From Beijerinckiaceae bacterium (GTDB lineage: Bacteria; Pseudomonadota; Alphaproteobacteria; Rhizobiales; Beijerinckiaceae), in the NCBI GenBank assembly GCA_027346205.1, contig DAIESR010000194.1, positions 1 to 5,918 of the forward strand: a stretch of DNA of 5,918 nt, in the 5' to 3' direction. The notes below the pieces were generated by a model that did not search any database, was not told the origin of the DNA, and was given only the letters and a program-made list of their open reading frames with translations. Positions 1-5,544 of the stretch are shown here, one piece after another. Made by a program: the position numbers and the translations under genes. Within the stretch, counting starts at the first letter, position 1, and every line of letters begins with the position of its first letter.

Positions 1-1
1 G

Positions 2-1138
2 GAAACCGCGGTCGACCCGCTGAATACGTCCGGCACCTTCGTCCTCGGCACTGGCTTCTCTCCGCCCGGCACCGTGACGATCGGCAATATCTACAGCTCG
101 ATCGGCCGCCTCAGTCTCAGGGCGGGAACGACCGTCGACGCTGGCGATGTGATCCTGCAGCCCTTTGGCACGGCGAGCTTTTTCCGCGAATTCGAAGGTA
201 ACCCGACCGCGTCTATCGATGCGTCCGTGTTTGGCATCACCGGTAATCTCACCACGACCGGCGTGGGCAATTACGGCCAATTCGGCCTCGGCGTCGCGGG
301 TCAGATCAAGAATACGGGTTGGCTTGGCTATGTCCGCGCCGACTATCGCACCGGCGACAAGCTCGATGGCTGGAGCGTCAATGGCGGTGTCCGCTATCAG
401 TTCTCGCCCGACATGCTGGCCCAGCCGCTCATCACCAAGGGACCTGCGCCGGAACCGGTCGAAGCCGTCTATAATTGGACGGGCTTCCGCGTCGGCGCCT
501 CGCTCGGTGCCGATTGGGGCTATACCAACTGGACCTTCGCCGGTGTCGGCACCACGACGAAACCGCGCTTTGCCGGCATCCTGCCTGGTGGCTTCGTCGG
601 CTATGACTACCAGATCGGCAAATGGGTCGTCGGTGCCGGCGCTGATATGGGCTGGACCAATGCGAAAGGCGCCGCCGCCTGTCCGAATGGATTCTATTTC
701 ACCTGCGAAAACCACGTCGATTGGCTGGCGACGGCGACAGGACGCCTCGGTTACACTTTCTGGAACGACCGGGTGCTGACCTACGCCAAGGCCGGCCTTG
801 CACTCAGCGATTTCCAAACGAAAATCACCTGCAACACCGGCTCGAACCCGACGATCTTCGTCCCGCCAGTGGTCCCCGGCTGCCCGGCGCAGAGCGCACG
901 TAAGACGGCCACGGGCTGGACAGTGGGCTTCGGCACCGAATTCGCCTTGACCAAGAACTGGTCGGTGCGGAGCGAGACGAGCTATTTTGACCTCGGCAAA
1001 GATCGTTATCAGCCGCTGGCCTTCGCGGGCGCCGCCAATCCGGTGGATGTCTACCGGCATGGCTTCATGGCCACGATCGGCCTTGCCTATCGTTTCGATT
1101 TCACACCGCCGCCCGGGCCGGTTCTCGCGAAATATTGA
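2..1138 (+). CDS. Autotransporter-type barrel fused to Omp25/Omp31-like outer-membrane beta-barrel protein, C-terminal part (5' end outside window)
   Basis: The frame is open from base 2 to a TGA at 1136-1138 (378 residues visible), so the start lies upstream. The GTG at 74 is in frame, but coding-like sequence continues before it, so I do not take it as the start. Residues 1-134 look like the end of an autotransporter beta-domain: alternating polar/aromatic strands (LQPFGTASFFREF, YGQFGLGVAGQI, WLGYVRADYRTGD) closing with GGVRYQF, the usual terminal signature ending in Phe. The protein does not stop there: a Pro-rich linker (about 135-156, GPAPEPVEAVYNW) leads into a second barrel (about 157-367) with Omp25/Omp31 hallmarks (YNWTGFRVGASLGADWGY, VDWLATATGRLGY, a final GLAYRFDF), then a short PPPGP tail. 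Cysteine pairs C227/C235 and C277/C294 lie in probable loops. Known: such barrels sit in the outer membrane. Inferred: a surface-exposed structural or adhesion-type protein; no substrate or passenger function can be assigned from this part. Confidence 0.85.
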   Translation, partial: ETAVDPLNTSGTFVLGTGFSPPGTVTIGNIYSSIGRLSLRAGTTVDAGDVILQPFGTASFFREFEGNPTASIDASVFGITGNLTTTGVGNYGQFGLGVAGQIKNTGWLGYVRADYRTGDKLDGWSVNGGVRYQFSPDMLAQPLITKGPAPEPVEAVYNWTGFRVGASLGADWGYTNWTFAGVGTTTKPRFAGILPGGFVGYDYQIGKWVVGAGADMGWTNAKGAAACPNGFYFTCENHVDWLATATGRLGYTFWNDRVLTYAKAGLALSDFQTKITCNTGSNPTIFVPPVVPGCPAQSARKTATGWTVGFGTEFALTKNWSVRSETSYFDLGKDRYQPLAFAGAANPVDVYRHGFMATIGLAYRFDFTPPPGPVLAKY

Positions 1139-1192
1139 CGATCAAACATATCGCGTAGCTTGTTCTCCGAGCTGCGTGACGCCGAATAAATC

Positions 1193-1222
1193 AAAAGCCC
1201 GTGCAGAGCAGCGCGGGCTTTT
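1193..1222. terminator. Rho-independent terminator, probably bidirectional, between convergent genes
   Basis: Arms 1193-1204 (AAAAGCCCGTGC) and 1211-1222 (GCGCGGGCTTTT) pair over 12 positions with one G-T wobble around a 6-base loop (AGAGCA). On the plus strand the T-tract runs TTTTGTATTTTT to 1230, 55 bases after the outer-membrane protein stop. The arm starts with AAAA, so the minus strand also ends in TTTT followed by an A/T-rich stretch; it can therefore also terminate accA, whose stop codon lies about 110 bases away. Confidence 0.85.
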
Positions 1223-1234
1223 GTATTTTTGATG

Positions 1235-1291
1235 TTTGCAGGCCTGCCGATGCGGAAAGACGCTTGCTGTGCGGACTGCTCTGCCTGCAAA
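1235..1291. repeat. Inverted repeat in the 3' region of accA
   Basis: TTTGCAGGC at 1235-1243 is matched by its exact reverse complement GCCTGCAAA at 1283-1291 (9-base arms, 39-base spacer). The left arm overlaps a perfect 10-base palindrome GCAGGCCTGC at 1238-1247, so two alternative pairings are possible. It lies in the accA 3' untranslated stretch before the shared terminator. It could be an RNA stem protecting the accA transcript end or a chance match; there is no T-tract, so it is not a terminator by itself. Confidence 0.4.
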
Positions 1292-1333
1292 GAAAGCGCA
1301 GGTGGCAGCGCGAAAATGGGTTCGGATCGCGTT

Positions 1334-2287
1334 CTAAACCTTACGGCCCATCGCCAGAAATTTATTGGCCCGCGCATCGCGCAGCGCTTCAGGCGACATA
1401 TTGCCAAAAGCGTCCAGCGCTGTCGCGATCCTCTCGCCGACGGCCGAGATGGCAGCGGTCGGATCACGATGGGCACCGCCTAAAGGCTCCTGAACGATCA
1501 CGTCGATCAGCCCGAATTTCAAAAGATCCTGCGCCGTGATCTTCATATTGGTCGCGGCCTCCTGCGCTTTGGCGGCATCCCGCCAAAGGATCGAGGCCGA
1601 AGCTTCCGGTGATGCGACCGTATAAATGGCATGCTCCAGCATGATCACGCGATTGCAGCTTGCAATCGCGATCGCGCCGCCGGAACCGCCTTCGCCAAGA
1701 ATCACCGCGACATTGGCAACACCGAGCGACAAAGACTTATCCGTCGAGCGGGCTATGGCTTCCGCTTGGCCACGCTCCTCCGCATCGACACCCGGAAAAG
1801 CGCCCGCGGTGTCGACGAGCGAGATGACCGGCAGTCCGAAGCGATCGGCGAGATCCATCAGCCGCACGGCCTTGCGATAGCCCTCGGGCCGCGCCATGCC
1901 AAAATTATGGCGTAGACGCGATTCCGTATCAGAGCCTTTTTCCTGGCCGATCACGCAGACAGAAGATCCACGAAACCGCGCGAAACCGCCGACGATCGCG
2001 GCATCCTCGCCAAACAACCGATCCCCGGAAAGCGGGGTGAAGTCGGTAAACAGGCCGGCGATATAGTCCAAGCAATGCGGCCGCTGCGGGTGGCGCGCGA
2101 CAAGTGTCTTCTGCCAGGGGTTGAGACTTGCATAGAGCTCGGCCAGGGTCTTTGCGGCCCGAACCTCGAGCCGCGTCAGCTCCTCGCCGATCGCGTCCGA
2201 TCCGTCACCAGCAGCGATGGATCGCAATTCGTCGATCCTGGATTCGAGTTCGGCGACCGGCTTTTCAAAATCTAGATAGCTGCGCAT
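1334..2287 (-). CDS. accA: Acetyl-CoA carboxylase carboxyltransferase subunit alpha
   Basis: With AccD this protein forms the cytoplasmic carboxyltransferase that moves CO2 from carboxybiotin on AccB to acetyl-CoA, giving malonyl-CoA for fatty-acid synthesis. Recognisable family blocks, numbered from the chosen start: YLDFEKPVAELE (4-15), NPWQKTLVARHPQRPH (56-71), FTDFTPLSGDRLFGEDAAI (80-98), GQEKG (114-118), ARPEGYRKA (132-140), DTAGAFPGVDAEERGQAEAIA (159-179), the Gly-rich GEGGSGGAIAIA (198-209) that shapes the active site, PEASASILWRD (227-237) and EPLGGAHRDP (267-276). The ATG at 2285-2287 gives 317 residues and the MRSYLDFEKP N-terminus usual in rhizobial AccA. An in-frame ATG at 2327-2329 would add 14 residues (MARVARPQPQPRLS); neither start has a clear Shine-Dalgarno sequence. 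The gene stands alone, convergent with the upstream barrel gene and divergent from the efflux genes. It ends at a TAG (1334-1336) and appears intact. Confidence 0.96.
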   Translation of the reverse strand: MRSYLDFEKPVAELESRIDELRSIAAGDGSDAIGEELTRLEVRAAKTLAELYASLNPWQKTLVARHPQRPHCLDYIAGLFTDFTPLSGDRLFGEDAAIVGGFARFRGSSVCVIGQEKGSDTESRLRHNFGMARPEGYRKAVRLMDLADRFGLPVISLVDTAGAFPGVDAEERGQAEAIARSTDKSLSLGVANVAVILGEGGSGGAIAIASCNRVIMLEHAIYTVASPEASASILWRDAAKAQEAATNMKITAQDLLKFGLIDVIVQEPLGGAHRDPTAAISAVGERIATALDAFGNMSPEALRDARANKFLAMGRKV

Positions 2288-2381
2288 GGAGAGCCGGGGC
2301 TGGGGCTGAGGGCGCGCGACCCTCGCCATATTTGAATGGTTGAGTCAAGAATCGCGCGGCGTTTCCCTGCCGCACGGCGAG

Positions 2382-2409
2382 AATAAAGCTCGGATATCCA
2401 GGTTGCGAA
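2382..2409 (-). promoter_or_regulatory. accA: Candidate accA promoter
   Basis: Read on the minus strand, TTCGCA (2404-2409; 4 of 6 to TTGACA) is followed after 16 bases by TTTATT (2382-2387; 4 of 6 to TATAAT). This would place the transcript start near 2375, giving a leader of about 90 bases to the 2287 start. The -35 element lies inside the 14-base palindrome. Both boxes are imperfect, so this is only a candidate. Confidence 0.22.
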
Positions 2410-2416
2410 TTCGCAA
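2403..2416. promoter_or_regulatory. Perfect 14-base palindrome, possible operator upstream of accA
   Basis: TTGCGAATTCGCAA equals its own reverse complement. It lies 116 bases upstream of the accA start and overlaps the candidate accA -35 box, a usual position for repressor binding. I cannot match it to a named regulator. One such 14-base palindrome could occur by chance in a window of this size about one time in three, so function is inferred from position only. Confidence 0.35.
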
Positions 2417-2488
2417 AAAAGAAATTGCTCTTTTCGTAGCCGATGTTCACGCATCGTTGCATTGCCCAAAGTGTTAAAAAAAGGATAT

Positions 2489-2518
2489 TTGCCGAGGCCG
2501 AGATGAGAAGGTCATCAT
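2489..2518 (+). promoter_or_regulatory. Candidate promoter for the efflux genes
   Basis: TTGCCG (2489-2494; 4 of 6 to TTGACA) is followed after 18 bases by CATCAT (2513-2518; 4 of 6 to TATAAT). It is the best sigma70-like pair I found on the plus strand upstream of 2681 and would leave a leader of about 155 bases, including the dyad at 2560-2574 and the hairpin at 2637-2657. The match is weak. Confidence 0.2.
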
Positions 2519-2559
2519 AGCTTCGTCGGGCGCCGGAAGCGCCTTCGGGCAGTGCGGTT

Positions 2560-2574
2560 CCGATCTCTGATCGG
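2560..2574. promoter_or_regulatory. Dyad-symmetric element upstream of the efflux genes
   Basis: CCGATC, a 3-base centre TCT, then GATCGG: perfect 6-base arms around an odd centre. Placed about 105 bases before the outer membrane factor start and downstream of the candidate promoter, it could be an operator for an efflux regulator or an RNA hairpin. The following bases (GTTCTTGG) are a poor T-tract, so a terminator is unlikely. No regulator gene is visible to pair it with. Confidence 0.3.
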
Positions 2575-2636
2575 GTTCTTGGTCACATATGGCCGTTCCG
2601 CGTCAGCGGCCGGGGTTCAGTCATGGTGCTGAGAAG

Positions 2637-2657
2637 GGCCGACCCTCAGTGTCGGCC
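2637..2657 (+). promoter_or_regulatory. GC-rich hairpin in the leader of the efflux transcript
   Basis: GGCCGAC (2637-2643) and GTCGGCC (2651-2657) form a perfect 7-base stem with a 7-base loop. The hairpin ends 6 bases before the GGAG (2664-2667) that is the only Shine-Dalgarno-like sequence before the ATG at 2681. An overlapping alternative stem, CTGAG (2629-2633) with CTCAG (2645-2649), cannot form at the same time. Both are visible in the sequence; a regulatory role is inference. Confidence 0.35.
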
Positions 2658-2680
2658 AGGAATGGAGTTCGGTCTCGCCC

Positions 2681-4132
2681 ATGAAGAGTACAGAGCACCG
2701 AAACCCCAGACCCATGCCGATCGCAAGAGCCACATCCTTCTGGCGCGGCGCGGCGATCGTTGTTTTGGCGGCCATGCTTGGTGGCTGCATTCCCAATGCC
2801 GATGTGCCCAATCCGGCGCTTGACGTGCCGGCGAGCTATCGCGCGGGCGGCAGCGCTCACGAGGCGCCGCCGCCGAAAGCCGATTGGTGGACCGGCTTTC
2901 GTTCCGCCGAACTCGACCGGCTGATGCTGGCGACCGCCACCAGCAATTTCGACATTGCCGTGGCCGTCGCGCGGATCGTTCAAGCCGATGCCGCCGCGCG
3001 CGTCGTCGGCGCGACCCTCCTGCCGAGCTTCGCCGCGAATGATACCGTCACGAAGAGCCTGAGCCCGGCGATCAATTTCGGCGCCGGGACGCGGACCCTT
3101 TATGCGTCACTGTTCAATGCGAGCTATGTCGTCGATTTCTGGGGCAAGAATCGCGCGGCCTATGAAGCCGCCATCGCGACATCCAACTCTCGCCGCTATG
3201 ATCGCGACACGGTCGCCCTCACCGCGCTTTCTTCCGCCGCGGTCACCTATTTCGCCGTTCTCGGCGCGCGCGAGCGAATCAACAACGCGCGCGAGGACTT
3301 GAAGGCCGCGACGCATATCCTCAAACTGATCCAGGATCGGGCTAAATTCGGCACGGCGACGGCGCTGAATGTCGCCCAGCAAGAGGCCCTCGTCGATAAT
3401 GTCCGGGCCTCGATCCCGCCTTTGCAGCAGATCGCCGACCAGAACATAGCCGCGCTCGCCCTGCTGCTCGGCGAGCCGCCGCAACGCCTCCGCATCGCCG
3501 CGACGTCCTTGGCCCATCTCCGCGTGCCGCGCATCGCGCCGGGCCTGCCATCGCAGATTCTCCTGCAGCGTCCCGATGTGCAATCCGCCGAGGCGCAGCT
3601 TTCATCGGCACATGCCAATCTCGTTTCGGCCCGTGCCGCATTCTTTCCGCAAATTCAGTTGACCGGAACAGGCGGTTTCGAAAGTCTGGCGCTGAAGAGC
3701 TTGTTCGCGCCGCAATCCGGGCTCTATTCGGTTGCGGCGGGCCTCACCCAGCCGATCTTCGACAGCGGCGCGCTGCTCGGCGCCTTCGACGCGCAGAAGG
3801 CTGCGCAGGACGCCCTTCTGGCCGGCTATCGTAAAGCGGTCACCTCGGCCTTTTCGGATGTGGAGAAGGCACTCATAGCCTTGCGCGACACTGGCCGTCA
3901 GGAAGCGCTGCTGCAAAAGTCTCTCGTGGCGTCCCGCAAAGCCTATGATCTCGCCGAGGAGCAATTGCGCGCCGGCACCATAGATTATGTGACATTGCTG
4001 CAAACGCAGCAGACTTTGTTTACGACGCTGGACAGTCTATCGCAGGCCCGTCTGGCGCATTTCCAAGCCGCAGTGACGCTCTATCAGGCGCTCGGCGGCG
4101 GCGTGCCGTGGCGGATGCGTGACGACAGCTGA
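2681..4132 (+). CDS. RND efflux outer membrane factor lipoprotein, NodT/OprM family
   Basis: This is the outer-membrane exit duct of a tripartite RND pump; family members trimerise into a beta-barrel plus a long periplasmic alpha-barrel. The 483 residues match family length. A signal sequence (hydrophobic about 24-34) ends in the lipobox LGGC with Cys36, so the mature protein should be an outer-membrane-anchored lipoprotein. DWWTGFRSAELDRLM (68-82) is the usual N-terminal family block. Two tandem repeat units follow: the first includes RAKFGTATALNVAQQEA (220-236) and LPSQILLQRPDVQSAEAQL (289-307) with ARAAFFPQIQLTG (317-329); the second has the parallel YDLAEEQLRAGTIDYVTLLQTQQTL (422 onward). 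The ATG at 2681 is preceded by GGAG 13 bases upstream, rather distant; an alternative ATG at 2714 would leave a shorter, still adequate signal peptide but has no ribosome site. It is first of three same-strand efflux genes, 128 bases ahead of the adaptor. Substrate is not readable from this component. Confidence 0.93.
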   Translation: MKSTEHRNPRPMPIARATSFWRGAAIVVLAAMLGGCIPNADVPNPALDVPASYRAGGSAHEAPPPKADWWTGFRSAELDRLMLATATSNFDIAVAVARIVQADAAARVVGATLLPSFAANDTVTKSLSPAINFGAGTRTLYASLFNASYVVDFWGKNRAAYEAAIATSNSRRYDRDTVALTALSSAAVTYFAVLGARERINNAREDLKAATHILKLIQDRAKFGTATALNVAQQEALVDNVRASIPPLQQIADQNIAALALLLGEPPQRLRIAATSLAHLRVPRIAPGLPSQILLQRPDVQSAEAQLSSAHANLVSARAAFFPQIQLTGTGGFESLALKSLFAPQSGLYSVAAGLTQPIFDSGALLGAFDAQKAAQDALLAGYRKAVTSAFSDVEKALIALRDTGRQEALLQKSLVASRKAYDLAEEQLRAGTIDYVTLLQTQQTLFTTLDSLSQARLAHFQAAVTLYQALGGGVPWRMRDDS

Positions 4133-4138
4133 ATGCTG

Positions 4139-4160
4139 GGACGGAGAAGAGTTCCCGTCC
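4139..4160 (+). repeat. Short hairpin just after the outer membrane factor stop
   Basis: GGACGG (4139-4144) pairs with CCGTCC (4155-4160) around a 10-base loop, starting 7 bases after the stop codon. There is no T-tract, so it is not a standard terminator. It may stabilise the upstream mRNA end or be chance. Confidence 0.25.
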
Positions 4161-4167
4161 GAGCCAT

Positions 4168-4198
4168 CGCAAGCTTGCGGATCAGACAACATATGTTG
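4168..4198. promoter_or_regulatory. Two adjacent perfect 12-base palindromes between efflux genes
   Basis: CGCAAGCTTGCG (4168-4179) and CAACATATGTTG (4187-4198) are each their own reverse complement, with centres 19 bases apart. They lie in the 128-base gap before the adaptor gene. They could be operator half-sites for an internal promoter, RNA stems, or chance; clustering makes pure chance less attractive. I found no good -35/-10 pair tied to them. Confidence 0.35.
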
Positions 4199-4247
4199 GC
4201 GTATCGCGCCGATTTTTGGCGGCGAGCCGGTGAAAAGGCCGGGCCGC

Positions 4248-4251
4248 GGAG
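4248..4251 (+). promoter_or_regulatory. Ribosome binding site of the adaptor gene
   Basis: GGAG sits 9 bases before the ATG at 4261. It supports that start and shows the adaptor gene is translated independently of the outer membrane factor gene. Confidence 0.6.
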
Positions 4252-4260
4252 TCTAAACCC

Positions 4261-5544
4261 ATGAAAAAGGTCTGGCGTGGCGTCATCTGGATAGCCGTCC
4301 TCGGCGCCGCCCTCCTGCTCGCAATACCGCTGTTCATCCCCGGCAATAAGATGGAGCCTTCGAACGGCCATGGCGGGAAGCACGGCCGTGGCGCGAAGGC
4401 TTCTATTCCCGTGCTTGCCGTCGCCGCGCGCGCCGCCGATGTTCCCGTCTATTTGGAAGGGGTCGGGACGGTCAAACCGCTCCGCTCGGTGCTGATCCGC
4501 TCGCAGGTCGACGGCATCATCAAAAGCATGCCCTTTCAAGAGGGACAGGATGTGCATCGCGGCGACCTGCTGGTGCAGATTGATCCGACATTATACCAAG
4601 CCCAGCTCGATCAGGCCGTCGCCAAGAAGGCGCAGGACGAAGCGACGCTCGCCAATGCCCGTAACGATCTCGAACGCTATGGGAGGCTCGCGCAAAACAA
4701 TGCCGTGACCAAACAACAGCTCGATACACAGCGCGCGACCGTGGCGCAGCTCATGGCGCAAGGGAAGGTGGACGAGGCCGCGATTGACAGTGCCCGCGCG
4801 ACGCTCGGCTATACGCGGATCACTTCGCCGATCGACGGAAGGACTGGTCTACGTACGGTCGATCCCGGCAATCTCGTTCACGCGAGCGATGCGACAGGCC
4901 TCGTGACCGTGTCGGAGATTCAGCCGATTGCCGTGATCTTTGTCGTGCCGCAGCAGCAATTGCCGAAGATCATCAAGGCCAAGGCGAATGGCGATCTCAC
5001 AGTCTATGCGCTGGACAGCGCGGCGCATGATCCGATCGCCACGGGCAAATTGGAGGTCATCGATAATCAGATCGACCAGACGACCGGCACGGTGCGTCTC
5101 AAGGCGGTCTTCCCGAATAAGGATCTCGCGCTCTGGCCCGGCGGCTTCGTCACCATGCGGCTCCTGATCGAAACATTGAAGCAGGCGATCGTCGTTCCGG
5201 TCGCTGCCCTGCAGCGTGGGCCGAAGGGACCTTTCGTCTTCGTGCTCGACGGCAATGTCGTGCATGTCCGGCAAGTTGCCGCCGGCGAACAGGACGATAA
5301 GGAAGTGGTCATCACCGCCGGATTGAAGCCGGGCGAAACCGTGGTCACGACCGGCTTCGTGCGGTTGACCGACGGTTCCCATGTCAATGCCACCATAGAC
5401 CAAGGCACAGCGGCTTCCGGCACGCCGGCGCTGCATCAGGAGACCGGCGCCTTGCCGCCGCGTGAGGCAAATGAAGGCGCGCGCGTGCGCCACCGGCGTC
5501 AGACAGCACCGCCACGGCCAAGCCAAAGCGATCCGACGCAATGA
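4261..5544 (+). CDS. RND efflux periplasmic adaptor subunit, MdtA/MuxA type
   Basis: The membrane fusion protein links the inner-membrane pump to the outer membrane duct. Of 427 residues, 8-27 form a single N-terminal membrane anchor (no lipobox Cys); 30-48 is a Gly/His/Lys-rich linker. Then come the first barrel-sandwich (lipoyl-like) half (about 68-109: [37 protein letters not shown]), a coiled-coil hairpin (about 110-180, with [28 protein letters not shown]), the second half ([22 protein letters not shown], 185-206), a beta-barrel (about 220-303, with [21 protein letters not shown]) and a membrane-proximal domain (about 309-378: [33 protein letters not shown]). These blocks closely parallel E. 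coli MdtA. The last roughly 45 residues are a low-complexity, Arg/Pro-rich tail. The start is fixed by the anchor and a GGAG 9 bases upstream. Its TGA overlaps the next gene's ATG, implying translational coupling. Multidrug rather than metal export is inferred. Confidence 0.94.
   Translation: MKKVWRGVIWIAVLGAALLLAIPLFIPGNKMEPSNGHGGKHGRGAKASIPVLAVAARAADVPVYLEGVGTVKPLRSVLIRSQVDGIIKSMPFQEGQDVHRGDLLVQIDPTLYQAQLDQAVAKKAQDEATLANARNDLERYGRLAQNNAVTKQQLDTQRATVAQLMAQGKVDEAAIDSARATLGYTRITSPIDGRTGLRTVDPGNLVHASDATGLVTVSEIQPIAVIFVVPQQQLPKIIKAKANGDLTVYALDSAAHDPIATGKLEVIDNQIDQTTGTVRLKAVFPNKDLALWPGGFVTMRLLIETLKQAIVVPVAALQRGPKGPFVFVLDGNVVHVRQVAAGEQDDKEVVITAGLKPGETVVTTGFVRLTDGSHVNATIDQGTAASGTPALHQETGALPPREANEGARVRHRRQTAPPRPSQSDPTQ

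Larger units (their letters stand above)
2288..2680. other. Divergent intergenic region between accA and the efflux genes
   Basis: About 390 bases (351 if accA starts at 2329) without a convincing gene. It must supply promoters in both directions. It contains an A/T-rich centre (about 2403-2490) typical of a promoter region, a perfect 14-base palindrome (2403-2416), a dyad CCGATC-TCT-GATCGG (2560-2574) and a GC-rich hairpin (2637-2657) in the likely leader of the efflux transcript. Short open frames here have no ribosome site or recognisable protein character. No tRNA or known riboswitch was recognised by eye. Confidence 0.7.

Noticed and set aside
74..76. GTG as the true start of the outer-membrane protein
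   Set aside because: The reading frame is open and coding-like back to base 2, no ribosome site precedes the GTG, and the sequence begins in the middle of a barrel domain.
165..779. 204-residue open frame on the plus strand inside the barrel gene
   Set aside because: It is rich in Arg/Ser/Pro as expected for an out-of-frame reading of GC-rich coding DNA, and the overlapping frame has clear beta-barrel strand patterns.
1087..1476. 129-residue minus-strand open frame spanning the convergent gap
   Set aside because: It crosses the terminator hairpin and overlaps the ends of both the barrel gene and accA; no recognisable protein character.
2265..2469. Two 65-residue minus-strand open frames upstream of accA
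   Set aside because: They cover the A/T-rich promoter region and palindrome, lack ribosome sites and have no family resemblance; more likely accA leader and promoter DNA.
3107..3583. 158-residue minus-strand open frame opposite the outer membrane factor gene
   Set aside because: Arg-rich shadow of conserved coding sequence on the plus strand; no independent support.
4084..4557. 157-residue minus-strand open frame over the gap between outer membrane factor and adaptor genes
   Set aside because: Most of it is antisense to the adaptor N-terminus; it would explain the gap as coding, but composition and lack of a ribosome site argue against it.
4849..5541. 230-residue open frame on the minus strand opposite the adaptor gene
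   Set aside because: It lies antisense to strongly recognisable adaptor domains, has no ribosome site and resembles no family; a codon-bias shadow.
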